In this document: positions 1 to 10,053 of the stretch, piece by piece | Position numbering within the stretch: the stretch's first letter is position 1 | Layout: each line of letters begins with the position of its first letter | Assembly (NCBI GenBank): GCA_947448025.1 | Contig: CANFLV010000006.1 | Span: 82,644 to 146,643 of the forward strand | Length of the DNA: 64,000 nt | Direction: 5' to 3' | DNA from: Oxalobacteraceae bacterium | GTDB lineage: Bacteria; Pseudomonadota; Gammaproteobacteria; Burkholderiales; Burkholderiaceae_D | Position numbers and translations under genes: made by a program | Notes under the pieces: model-generated | The model's database searches: none | What the model was told of the DNA's origin: nothing | The model's input: the letters and a program-made list of their open reading frames with translations, nothing else

Positions 1-3000
1 GACGGCAATGACACGCTCAATGGCAAGGACGGCGACGATATCGTCGATGGTGGTGCAGGCAATGACGTACTGCGCGGCGATGCCGGTAACGATACATTGA
101 ATGGTGGCAGCGGCAACGACACCTTGTACGGTGGCGTGGGTGTCGACCTAATACATGGGGACGCGGGCGACGACCGGATTGTGCAGGATATTTCGGCGGG
201 TGACGATACGATCAGCGGCGGTGGCGGCGTCAATACGCTGGATTTCAGTCAGCTTGCGCCGGGCGTACGCATTTCGATTAATCTGAATGGCTACGGAGTC
301 TGGAAGTACGGCGCTGATTTCAGGAGTTCTTCCACGCTGATCGGCATCGATACTGTGAGCGGTATCGTCAATTACATCGGTTCTTCCCTGGGTGATGATT
401 TCTTTGGTAGCGACAGCGCGGAAAATTTTATTGGCGGCATTGGTGCCGATCATCTCGAAGGCCGCAATGGCAACGATACCCTGAGCGGCGGCCAGGGCAG
501 CGACTCCATTTATGGCGGCGACGGTAGTGACGTGATTTCAGGCGGCGATGGCGACGACTTGATTGAGCATTATTACATTGCCGGCGGCAACTTCATCTAT
601 ACCTTCGGTGGCAGCGATACGATCGACGGCGGGGCCGGCAAGGATATGGTGAATTACAGCCAAACCCAAGGCAGCGCCTTCAACAGGATCGTGGCGGATT
701 TGAACGCTGGCACTGTCACGAAATATTCAGGGGACCGCCATGTCGGTACGGACGTCATCCACAATGTAGAAACAGTGTGGGCGACCAACAATGATGACGT
801 GATCATTGGCACCGGCGCGGATGAAGCTTTTGACGGAGAAGTCGGCAATGACACGATACAAGCCGGCGAAGGCAATGACCTTATCGTCGGCAACCGCGGC
901 AGCGACCTGATCCTGCAAATCGACATGCATGGTAACGACACGATCAATGGCGGCACTTTGTATGACGCCAATTACGATACCGTCGATTACAGCCAGGCGC
1001 TGGCCGGTGCCAGTGTGGCGATCAATTTGGCGCAGGGCAGTGTCCTGAAATTCCAGGACGGTGTGCAGGTCGGCAGGGATACGCTGATTGACGTGGATTA
1101 CCTCATCGGTACGGCTTACAACGACACCATCACCGGCAGCAGCGGCGCGGATAATCTGTTCAATAGTGGCACCGGCAATGATGTGATTTCCGGTGAAGCC
1201 GGTGATGATTATCTCGGTCAGGGCGTTTCACAGGGTAATGACACGATCGATGGCGGCACTGGCAACGATACCGTGGATTACAGCAGCATTGCAGATGGCG
1301 CGCGTATCGAGGTCGATCTGGCCGCTGGCACGGTCAGGAAATTCCAGAACGGTAACTTGATCGGCACCGATACTGTTATCGGTGTCGAGCGCATCATAGC
1401 CAGCAATGGTGATAGTGATGTTCGGGGCAGTCAGGATGCGGATACGCTCAGCGGTGGCAGTGGCAACGACACCGTGAATGGCGATGTCAGTAATGACGTG
1501 ATCAATGGCGGTGGCGGCGACGATCTGATCGTGCAGGATGGCGTGGCTGACAGCGATACCATCGATGGTGGCACAGGCAGCGACACGGTGGATTATCATC
1601 TGGCGCCGGTCAGTGCGGGGATAGTAATTGATCTGTTGGTCGGCACTGCCAGCAAGGTCGGCGATGGCGTGCAAGCCGGTATCGACAGCTTGACTCATAT
1701 CGAAAACATCATCGCCAGCGATTACGGCGATACCCTTGTCGGCAACGATGACGCGAATAGCTTCGACGGTGGCGCCGGCAATGATGCGATGACGGGCGGC
1801 GCAGGAAATGACCGTTTTGTTCAGCATCAAATTAGCGACAGCGATACGATCGATGGCGGCGCAGGCAGCGACACGGTGGATTACAGCCAGGGATCGGCGT
1901 TTGCCTCGATCCGAGTTGATCTTGCCGCCGGCACCAGCGTGAAATTCCAGGATGGTGCACAGCGCGGCACGGATATGCTGAGCAACATTGAAGTCGTCTT
2001 CGGCACGATCGGCAATGATGTGCTCGTCGGCAGTGTCAATGGCGAAGAACTATTTGGCGGCGCTGGCAATGATACCTTGCAAGGCGGCGCCGGCAATGAT
2101 GTCATCGCCGGCGGTGGCGGCGACGATGTCATCATGCAGGATCAGGCATCTGGCAATGCCGCCATCGATGGCGGCAGCGGTATTGACACCGGCAGCTATG
2201 ACAGCTTGGCGGCAGGCGCCAGTGTTGTCATTGATCTCGTGGCGGGTACGGCAGCCAAATATCTCAACGGCGTACAAGTTGGTAGCGATACCTTGCGTAA
2301 CATTGAACGCGTCTTTGGTTCGGATGCCGCCGATATCTTCATCGCCAGTAACAGGGTTGACAGCGTCAATGGTGGTGCTGGCAACGATGTGAACGGCGAT
2401 AATCCGACCGTGCAAGATCCTGCGCTGGATCCCGACACGTTTGACGGTGGCGCGGGTCGTGACACACTCAGCTATGCCACCCTCGCTGCTGGCGCCAGGA
2501 TTACTGCCGATCTGTCCGCTGGCATCGTCAATATAGTCCAGAACGATCAGATGACCACGGATAGCGTAGTCAATTTCGAAGCGCTGGTCGGCACCAATGG
2601 TAAAGACTACCTGACTGGCAGTGTCAATGGCGACTTCCTTGATGGCGGTGCAGGCAATGACACCGCCAACGGTGGCGCCGGCAATGACACCTTGAAGGGA
2701 GGCTCCGGCAATGATGTCCTTGTTGGCGGCGAGGGCGACGACCTGTTCCAAAATGACGACGCTAGCAGCACCGACAGCATCTCCGGAGGCGCCGGCAGCG
2801 ATACGGCCGATTACAGCGCAATCCAGCAAGCCGGTATCAGCATCAGTGCCAGCCTTACAGATAATGTAGTCATCAAGAATCAGGCGGGCAGTGTGGTCGC
2901 TACGGTCGGCATCGATACCTTGTCAGGGATTGAAAACCTGACTGCCACGGCCGGGAATGATAATTTGACCGGCAATACCTTAAACAATGTGCTTGATGGC

Positions 3001-4923
3001 AGCAACGGCAATGATTACCTGAACGGCAAAGCCGGCGACGACACCTTACTTGGGGCTGGTGGCAATGATGTGCTCGATGGGGGCGGCGGTAATGACAGTC
3101 TGTCGGGCGGCGCTGGTGATGATCGCTTTGTGCTCAATATTTACAATGGCAACAATATCACCGTCGATGGTGGCGCTGGCAACGATTCCGCCGATTACGG
3201 CCAGATACTGGTGAGTCCGGATGCGAATGATGGCGCACCTGAGCCGCTTACCGGCGTCAGCATCGCCATCAATCTTGCGACCGGTACAGCCATTAAACTC
3301 GTGAACGGCGTACAAATTGGCGTCGATACCGTGCGCAATGTTGAAAACGCGGTCGGTACGCGTTATGACGATACGATTTATGGCGATAATTATGCGAATT
3401 TGTTGTCGGGCTATACCGGCAATGACGTCTTGAACGGCGGCGCCGGCAATGACACGATCAATGGCGATGGCGGTAACGATCAGGTCGTCCAGAGCGTACT
3501 CAATGATGACAATACGATCGATGGCGGGACAGGACGTGACACGCTCGATTACCGCTTCCTCATGCAGTCCGGCGCCAGCATCAGTGTCGATCTGCAGTTC
3601 GGCAAGGTCGGTAAATTTCTGGACGGCGTGCAGGTCGGAACCGATACGGTGAGCAATACCGAAGTCGTCTACGCTTCCCAATATGCGGATCAGTTGAGCG
3701 GGTCTGTGAATGCGGAATTATTTGACGGCGCTGGCGGCGATGACGTACTCAATGGCGCTGGCGGTAACGATACGCTCAATGGTGGTAACGGTAATGATCG
3801 CTTTGTGCAAAGCGTCCTCAAGGGCTACGTGACGCTCGATGGCGGTTCCGGTCTCGATACAGTGGATTACCACCAGGCCGGCGCCGGCGGCAGCATCAAT
3901 GCGAATCTCGCGACAGGCATTGTCACAAAATTGCAAAATGGCGCGAACGTCGGCACCGACAAGCTGGCGTCGATTGAACAGCTCTTAGGCACCATAGCCA
4001 ACGATGCGATCGTCGGCAGTACGAATGCCGATCAGCTCGGCGGCTATGGCGGCAACGACAACATCAACGGCGGCACAGGCAACGATACGATTAATGGCGG
4101 ATCCGGCAATGATGTCTTGAATGGCGCTGATGGCAATGATGTTTTCGTGCAGGATGTCGGCGGTGGCAGCGATACCATCGACGGTGGCGCAGGCATAGAC
4201 GCCCTGGACTTCAGCCAGGCCGGCGCAGGCACCAATATTGTCGTCAATCTCGGCACAGGCAAGGCGACGCTTTATCTGAATGGGGTGAGTAAGGCAACAG
4301 AGTCACTGAAAAATATTGAACAGGTGATCGGTACCGAGCTTGCGGATCAGATGAGCGGCGGTGCAAATGCGGATAATTTCATTGCGGGCGGCGGCAATGA
4401 TCTGCTCAGCGGCGCCGCTGGTAACGATACGCTGCAAGGCGGCACCGGCAACGACACGCTCAATGGTGATGATGGCGCAGATAAAATTGATACCGGTGCC
4501 GGCGACGACATCGTCAATGGCGGCAAAGGCAATGACCTGCTGGACGACAGCAGCGGTAATGACCATTTCAATTTCGATGCCAGCTTTGGTCAGGATACGC
4601 TGATGAACTGGCTCGATCCTGCCCAGGACGGCGTGAATGGCTCAACAGCAGATATCGTGCAGTTCAATTCAGTCAAGGCTGCCGATCTCTTCTTCCAGCT
4701 CGTGCAGCACGACCTGAAAATTACGGTCGCCGGTAAAACGGATACGTTGACCATTTTGAACTGGGATGGCGCTCCTGCATCTGGCCAGCAAGCCGACCAC
4801 ATTGATCAATTCAATGCAGTCGATGCGATCATGTTCAGCGATGTCGTCGAATCCTTCGTCACCGTGGTCGGTGCGCCGCCACTCTCGATGGCGCAGCTGC
4901 TGGCGCTGGCTGCCTCGAACTAA
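1..4923 (+). CDS. RTX/hemolysin-type calcium-binding repeat protein, 5' truncated by window edge
   Basis: Frame 1 is open from base 1 (DGNDTLNGKDGDDIVDGG...) to the stop at 4921-4923; dozens of GGxGNDxLxG nonapeptides; the track start at 97 is an internal Met. Confidence 0.95.
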   Translation, partial: DGNDTLNGKDGDDIVDGGAGNDVLRGDAGNDTLNGGSGNDTLYGGVGVDLIHGDAGDDRIVQDISAGDDTISGGGGVNTLDFSQLAPGVRISINLNGYGVWKYGADFRSSSTLIGIDTVSGIVNYIGSSLGDDFFGSDSAENFIGGIGADHLEGRNGNDTLSGGQGSDSIYGGDGSDVISGGDGDDLIEHYYIAGGNFIYTFGGSDTIDGGAGKDMVNYSQTQGSAFNRIVADLNAGTVTKYSGDRHVGTDVIHNVETVWATNNDDVIIGTGADEAFDGEVGNDTIQAGEGNDLIVGNRGSDLILQIDMHGNDTINGGTLYDANYDTVDYSQALAGASVAINLAQGSVLKFQDGVQVGRDTLIDVDYLIGTAYNDTITGSSGADNLFNSGTGNDVISGEAGDDYLGQGVSQGNDTIDGGTGNDTVDYSSIADGARIEVDLAAGTVRKFQNGNLIGTDTVIGVERIIASNGDSDVRGSQDADTLSGGSGNDTVNGDVSNDVINGGGGDDLIVQDGVADSDTIDGGTGSDTVDYHLAPVSAGIVIDLLVGTASKVGDGVQAGIDSLTHIENIIASDYGDTLVGNDDANSFDGGAGNDAMTGGAGNDRFVQHQISDSDTIDGGAGSDTVDYSQGSAFASIRVDLAAGTSVKFQDGAQRGTDMLSNIEVVFGTIGNDVLVGSVNGEELFGGAGNDTLQGGAGNDVIAGGGGDDVIMQDQASGNAAIDGGSGIDTGSYDSLAAGASVVIDLVAGTAAKYLNGVQVGSDTLRNIERVFGSDAADIFIASNRVDSVNGGAGNDVNGDNPTVQDPALDPDTFDGGAGRDTLSYATLAAGARITADLSAGIVNIVQNDQMTTDSVVNFEALVGTNGKDYLTGSVNGDFLDGGAGNDTANGGAGNDTLKGGSGNDVLVGGEGDDLFQNDDASSTDSISGGAGSDTADYSAIQQAGISISASLTDNVVIKNQAGSVVATVGIDTLSGIENLTATAGNDNLTGNTLNNVLDGSNGNDYLNGKAGDDTLLGAGGNDVLDGGGGNDSLSGGAGDDRFVLNIYNGNNITVDGGAGNDSADYGQILVSPDANDGAPEPLTGVSIAINLATGTAIKLVNGVQIGVDTVRNVENAVGTRYDDTIYGDNYANLLSGYTGNDVLNGGAGNDTINGDGGNDQVVQSVLNDDNTIDGGTGRDTLDYRFLMQSGASISVDLQFGKVGKFLDGVQVGTDTVSNTEVVYASQYADQLSGSVNAELFDGAGGDDVLNGAGGNDTLNGGNGNDRFVQSVLKGYVTLDGGSGLDTVDYHQAGAGGSINANLATGIVTKLQNGANVGTDKLASIEQLLGTIANDAIVGSTNADQLGGYGGNDNINGGTGNDTINGGSGNDVLNGADGNDVFVQDVGGGSDTIDGGAGIDALDFSQAGAGTNIVVNLGTGKATLYLNGVSKATESLKNIEQVIGTELADQMSGGANADNFIAGGGNDLLSGAAGNDTLQGGTGNDTLNGDDGADKIDTGAGDDIVNGGKGNDLLDDSSGNDHFNFDASFGQDTLMNWLDPAQDGVNGSTADIVQFNSVKAADLFFQLVQHDLKITVAGKTDTLTILNWDGAPASGQQADHIDQFNAVDAIMFSDVVESFVTVVGAPPLSMAQLLALAASN

Positions 4924-4929
4924 AGCATC

Positions 4930-4956
4930 GCGGATGCGCGCTGGTCGTGCATCCGC
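4930..4956. terminator. Hairpin just downstream of the RTX gene
   Basis: GCGGATGC...GCATCCGC 8-bp inverted repeat right after the stop codon; no U tract, so terminator function is uncertain. Confidence 0.4.
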
Positions 4957-5066
4957 AGGTTCGGGAAAGAGTAGCGGACACTGACATCACGCCTGTCCCG
5001 ATCTTTCGGGGCTAGCGTGATGGTGCAGCTGAATGACTACGGAACTGGTACTTTAGTCGCTCGGCT

Positions 5067-5834
5067 TTAATCCGCGAGCGTCGCCACCACCGGCGTATGG
5101 TCAGAGGGCTGTTCCCATTTGCGCGGTACCTTGTCGATCAGGCAGGCCGTGCAGCGCTTTGCCAGTTCGGGCGAGAGCAGAATATGGTCGATACGCATGC
5201 CGGCATTGCGGCGAAAGCCCATCATGCGGTAATCCCACCAGCTGAATAATTTTTCCGGCTGCTCGAACATGCGGAAGGCATCCGTGAAGCCGCGCGCGAT
5301 CATCGCCTGGAAATGGGCGCGTTCCGGTTCCGACACCAGATTCTGTCCAACCCATGCGGCCGGGTCATGCACATCACGGTCTTCCGGCGCAATGTTGTAG
5401 TCGCCCAGCAGGGCCAGCTGTGGATGCGCTTCGAGTTCCTGCGCCAGCCACACATGCAAGCCCTCCAGCCAGGCCATCTTGTACTGGAACTTATCGGAAT
5501 CCGGCGCCTGGCCGTTCGGGATATAGGCGCAAATCACGCGCACGCCATTGATGGTCGCCGCGATCAGGCGCTGCTGTTCATCCGCATAGTGCGGGTTATT
5601 GTGCACGACATCCAGCAGCGGATGACGCGACAGGATCGCCACGCCGTTATAGGTCTTCTGACCATTGAAGGCAACGTGATAGCCGGCGGCTTCGATCTCA
5701 GCTGCCGGAAATTTGTCATCTGTCAGCTTCGTCTCTTGCAGGCATAAAACATCGACCGGATTGTCTGCCAGCCATTGCAAGACTTGAGGAAGGCGGACTT
5801 TGAGGGAATTGACGTTCCAGGTGGCGAGTTTCAT
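5067..5834 (-). CDS. xthA: Exodeoxyribonuclease III
   Basis: MKLATWNVNSLKVRLPQVLQWL...LQETKL...SDHTPVVA motifs of the ExoIII/AP endonuclease family. Confidence 0.93.
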   Translation of the reverse strand: MKLATWNVNSLKVRLPQVLQWLADNPVDVLCLQETKLTDDKFPAAEIEAAGYHVAFNGQKTYNGVAILSRHPLLDVVHNNPHYADEQQRLIAATINGVRVICAYIPNGQAPDSDKFQYKMAWLEGLHVWLAQELEAHPQLALLGDYNIAPEDRDVHDPAAWVGQNLVSEPERAHFQAMIARGFTDAFRMFEQPEKLFSWWDYRMMGFRRNAGMRIDHILLSPELAKRCTACLIDKVPRKWEQPSDHTPVVATLAD

Positions 5835-6182
5835 TGATGGTCCAAATAAGAAATAGTAAAACGGTTAATCTGCAGACTGCCGCTATCCTGATACTCCCAG
5901 AACTCAGGAGCGCGGATTGATTTTCCAGATCATTTTACCGTAGCGAGACCCGCGCTCCCTGGCTGGATGTGTTCCGCTTCCGGGTGTGCGAAAGTTGTCC
6001 ACAATATCCGTGCATAAGCTTGTGGATAACATTGTTGGCTAGGCGTGAAACGCTGACAGGGCGGTAGTCTTGGCGTGAAACCGCTTGAAAATAAATTTTA
6101 AGCAGGAATTGTCATGTAATAAGATGAACTAGTCATGTGCTGTGCGGCTCCCTCATTTGTTGCGCGACAAGAGAAATCGACC

Positions 6183-9100
6183 ATGAACGAAAATACGCCA
6201 TCCGTCCCGTCAGCACCGTTTGCTGATTTCCTGCCCGAATTGGGTTGCCAGTCAGCCTATCGTGCACGCATCACGGAGGCATGGCGCTTGCCTGAAACGC
6301 TCGCGATTCCGGCGCTACTGGAACAGGCGCGATTGCCGGAACAGCTGCGCAAGAGCAGCCAGGAGTTAGCCTACCGCATCGCTGATCATCTGCGCCATCA
6401 AAGCGCGGCCAGTGGCGGGGCTGGCATCGTGCAAGGATTGCTGCAGGAATTTTCCCTCTCGTCGGAAGAGGGCGTGGCCTTGATGTGCCTCGCCGAAGCC
6501 TTGCTGCGCATACCGGATACCGCCACCCGCGATGCGCTGATCCGCGACAAGATCACGCAGGGTCAATGGCAAAGCCACCTCGGCCACAGCGCCTCGGTCT
6601 TCGTCAATGCCGCCACCTGGGGCTTGCTGGTCACCGGTAAAGTCGTGGCAGAACACAATGAGCGTGGCCTGTCGGCAGCGCTGGCTCGATTATTGACGAC
6701 AGGCGGCGAGCCACTGATCCGCAAAGGCATGGACATGGGCATGCGCATGCTGGGTGAGCAATTCGTCACCGGCGAAACGATCACCCGGGCGCTCGCCAAT
6801 TCACGCAGGCTTGAAGCCGAAGGTTTCCGCTATTCCTACGACATGCTCGGCGAGGCGGCGCTGACGGCCGCGGACGCCGAGCGTTACCTGCGTGCTTACG
6901 AACAGGCCATCGCTGCCATTGGTCAAGCCTCGGCCGGGCGTGGCGTAGTTGAGGGACCTGGTATTTCGATCAAGCTATCGGCCCTGCATCCACGCTACTG
7001 CCGCGCGCAGAGTGTGCGCGTGATGGCCGAGCTTTACCCGCTCTTGTTGCGCCTGTGCCGGCAGGCTAAAGAATACGACATCGGCCTCAATATCGATGCC
7101 GAAGAAAGCGAGCGACTTGAGCTCTCGCTGGAACTGCTGGCGCGCCTGTGTTTCGCGCCCGAGCTGCACGGCTGGCAAGGCATCGGCTTTGTCGTGCAGG
7201 CATATCAAAAACGCTGTCCCTTCGTCATCGATTACCTGATCGATCTCGCGCAGCGCAGTCAGCATCGGCTGATGATACGACTCGTCAAAGGCGCATACTG
7301 GGATAGCGAGATCAAGCGCGCCCAGATCGACGGGCAAGACGGCTATCCGGTCTTCACGCGCAAACCTTATACCGACATTTCCTATCTCGCCTGCGCGAAA
7401 AAATTACTCGCGGCGACTGAGACCGTTTATCCGCAATTCGCCACGCATAACGCGCAGACGCTGGCTGCCATTTATCAGATGGCCGATCCGGCAAAATTTA
7501 CACCGGGTCAATATGAATTCCAGTGCCTGCACGGCATGGGCGAAGCGCTCTATCTGCAAGTCGTGGGCGCCAGCAAGCTCGGGCGTCCTTGCCGCATCTA
7601 TGCGCCGGTCGGCACACACGAAACCTTGCTCGCCTATCTGGTGCGCAGGCTGCTTGAGAATGGCGCGAATACCTCCTTCGTGAACCGGATTTCCGATGCG
7701 ACAATTTCATTGGACGCGCTGATTCAGGATCCGGTCGACGCAGTGGAACAAATGGCGGCGCAGGATGGCGTCATCGGCTTGCCGCATCCAGCCATCGCCT
7801 TGCCGGCAGCGCTCTATGGCGCGTCGCGCAAGAATTCCCGCGGGCTCGACCTCGCCGATGAACTTCAGCTGCTTCGGCTCGCGTCCTTGCTGGCGGACTC
7901 TGCCGCGCAGCTCTGGCATGCGGCGCCGATGCTGGCTGCAGAAGCTGCGTACGCCAACGCGCGGCCTGTGCACAATCCTGCCGATCACGCCGATGTCGTA
8001 GGTCGCGTTCAGGAAGCGACGGCGAGCGATGTCGATGCCGCCTTGGGCTACGCTGTCGCTGCCTTGCCTGCATGGACGTCAAGTGCGCCTGGTGCGCGCG
8101 CTGACATGCTCGAAGCTGCTGCAGATTTGTTTGATGCGGACATGCCGCGCCTGATGGGATTGCTGATGCGCGAAGCCGGAAAATCCTGTGCAAACGCGAT
8201 TGCCGAGGTGCGTGAAGCGGTCGATTTTCTGCGCTTTTATGCCGCACAGAGTCGCCGGGATTTTTCCAATGCGACGCATCAGCCGCTCGGCATTGTGGTC
8301 TGCATCAGCCCATGGAATTTTCCGCTCGCGATTTTTACGGGCCAGCTTGCAGCAGCCCTTGCTGCCGGCAATGTCGTGCTGGCAAAGCCTGCCGAACAAA
8401 CGCCGCTGATCGCAGCTGTAGCGGTGCGGCTGCTTTGGCAGGCAGGCGTGCCGCGCGGCGCAGTGCAACTCTTGCCGGGGCAGGGTGAGCTTGTCGGTGC
8501 GCAGCTGGTCAACGATGCGCGCATCGCTGGCGTGATGTTCACCGGCTCGACGGAAGTCGCGCGGATTTTGCAAAGAAGTCTTGCCGCCCGCTTGAGTCCG
8601 CATGGTTATACGATCCCGCTGATCGCCGAGACCGGCGGCCAGAATGCGATGATCGTCGATTCGTCCGCGCTGGCCGAACAGGTCGTCACCGACGTGCTGG
8701 TGTCGGCATTTGACAGTGCCGGACAGCGCTGTTCGGCGCTGCGCGTCCTGTGCATACAGGACGAGGCCTTTGCGCCTATCCTCGCCATGCTCAAAGGCGC
8801 CATGCAGGAACTCAAGCTCGGTAATCCCACGACATTGGCAACGGATGTCGGGCCGGTCATCGACGCCGAGGCCAAGGCCAGCATCCTGCGCCATATCGAG
8901 GCCATGCGCGCGCAAGGTCGCAAGGTATTTCAGCCGTCATCGACGTCCGCAGCAGCGCTCGCCAAGGGCAGCTTCGTACTGCCGACCTTGATTGAAATCG
9001 ACAGCCTGCACGAATTGCAAAACGAGATATTCGGACCGGTCTTACACCTCCTGCGCTACCAGCGTGAGGACATGGCCGCGCTGCTGGATGATATCAACGG

Positions 9101-9926
9101 CACAGGCTTCGGCCTGACTATGGGCATCCATACACGCATCAATGAAACGATGACGCTGGCGCTCGCCAAAGCGAAGGCGGGCAATGTCTACATCAATCGC
9201 AATATGGTCGGCGCGGTCGTGGGCGTGCAGCCGTTTGGCGGGGAGGGATTGTCCGGCACCGGGCCGAAGGCGGGCGGGCCTATGTATCTGTATCGCTTGC
9301 TGGCGCGGCGACCAGACGACGCCATGCAGCGGGCTATGGCCGCGACAGGCGGCGCTGTTCGGCCGGGAAGCGCCAGACCGAGCCCTACTTTGGCGGCATT
9401 GCAGGCCTGGGCAGAACGATCCGCGCATCCGGCTCTTGCCGGCCTGTGCGCGAAATTCGCGCAGCAATCCTGTAGAGGTACAGAGCTAACTTTGGCCGGG
9501 CCGACCGGCGAATGCAATACGTATAGCCTGCATCCACGCGAAATGGTCTTGTGTCTTGCCGAACATGATGACGATCGCCTTGCGCAGCTGGCCGCCGTAT
9601 TGGCTGTGGGAAGTCGCCCGCTCTGGCCTGGTGGATATGAAACCCTGCTGCATCAGCTGCCAGTCGTCGTACAGGAAAAAATCGTCGTGAGCGCAGATTG
9701 GAAGAGCGCTGCGGTCGAATTCGATGCAGTGCTGCATCATGGCAGCAGCGCATCCTTGCTCGCAATCGGCATGGCTATCGCGCGGCGGCCGGGGGCTATC
9801 ATCAGCGTGCACGGATTTGCTTGCGGTGATGTTGCGCTGCCACTCGAGTCGCTGGTGATCGAGCGTTCCTTAAGTGTCAATACCGCCGCCGCCGGAGGTA
9901 ATGCCAGTTTGTTGACGCTCAGTTAA
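6183..9926 (+). CDS. putA: Bifunctional proline dehydrogenase / L-glutamate gamma-semialdehyde dehydrogenase
   Basis: PRODH domain (GPGISIKLSALHPRY, RLVKGAYWDSEIKRAQ) plus ALDH domain (SPWNFPLAIFTGQLAAALAAGN, FDSAGQRCSALR); start chosen at MNENTPSV; no obvious N-terminal RHH domain. Confidence 0.94.
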   Translation: MNENTPSVPSAPFADFLPELGCQSAYRARITEAWRLPETLAIPALLEQARLPEQLRKSSQELAYRIADHLRHQSAASGGAGIVQGLLQEFSLSSEEGVALMCLAEALLRIPDTATRDALIRDKITQGQWQSHLGHSASVFVNAATWGLLVTGKVVAEHNERGLSAALARLLTTGGEPLIRKGMDMGMRMLGEQFVTGETITRALANSRRLEAEGFRYSYDMLGEAALTAADAERYLRAYEQAIAAIGQASAGRGVVEGPGISIKLSALHPRYCRAQSVRVMAELYPLLLRLCRQAKEYDIGLNIDAEESERLELSLELLARLCFAPELHGWQGIGFVVQAYQKRCPFVIDYLIDLAQRSQHRLMIRLVKGAYWDSEIKRAQIDGQDGYPVFTRKPYTDISYLACAKKLLAATETVYPQFATHNAQTLAAIYQMADPAKFTPGQYEFQCLHGMGEALYLQVVGASKLGRPCRIYAPVGTHETLLAYLVRRLLENGANTSFVNRISDATISLDALIQDPVDAVEQMAAQDGVIGLPHPAIALPAALYGASRKNSRGLDLADELQLLRLASLLADSAAQLWHAAPMLAAEAAYANARPVHNPADHADVVGRVQEATASDVDAALGYAVAALPAWTSSAPGARADMLEAAADLFDADMPRLMGLLMREAGKSCANAIAEVREAVDFLRFYAAQSRRDFSNATHQPLGIVVCISPWNFPLAIFTGQLAAALAAGNVVLAKPAEQTPLIAAVAVRLLWQAGVPRGAVQLLPGQGELVGAQLVNDARIAGVMFTGSTEVARILQRSLAARLSPHGYTIPLIAETGGQNAMIVDSSALAEQVVTDVLVSAFDSAGQRCSALRVLCIQDEAFAPILAMLKGAMQELKLGNPTTLATDVGPVIDAEAKASILRHIEAMRAQGRKVFQPSSTSAAALAKGSFVLPTLIEIDSLHELQNEIFGPVLHLLRYQREDMAALLDDINGTGFGLTMGIHTRINETMTLALAKAKAGNVYINRNMVGAVVGVQPFGGEGLSGTGPKAGGPMYLYRLLARRPDDAMQRAMAATGGAVRPGSARPSPTLAALQAWAERSAHPALAGLCAKFAQQSCRGTELTLAGPTGECNTYSLHPREMVLCLAEHDDDRLAQLAAVLAVGSRPLWPGGYETLLHQLPVVVQEKIVVSADWKSAAVEFDAVLHHGSSASLLAIGMAIARRPGAIISVHGFACGDVALPLESLVIERSLSVNTAAAGGNASLLTLS

Positions 9927-9994
9927 GTTCGCCCATGTCGCGCCGGGAGTGGAGGCGTACAGGATCGCAAAACGCTGCGTCTGACTCGCTACGT

Positions 9995-10030
9995 AAAAAT
10001 GCCCAATACGATTAGGATCGTATTGGGCAT
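9995..10030 (-). terminator. Rho-independent terminator of pepA
   Basis: Perfect 14-bp inverted repeat ATGCCCAATACGAT-tagg-ATCGTATTGGGCAT, followed on the minus strand by a T run. Confidence 0.75.
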
Positions 10031-10053
10031 CGCTGCTGCATTTTGCCGCTGGA

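Noticed and set aside
2050-2829. Minus-strand ORFs antisense to the RTX gene (also 1228-1830, 3046-3681)
   Set aside because: Repetitive Asp/Gly codons leave the opposite strand open; translations are low-complexity and family-less, and the plus strand encodes a clear RTX protein.
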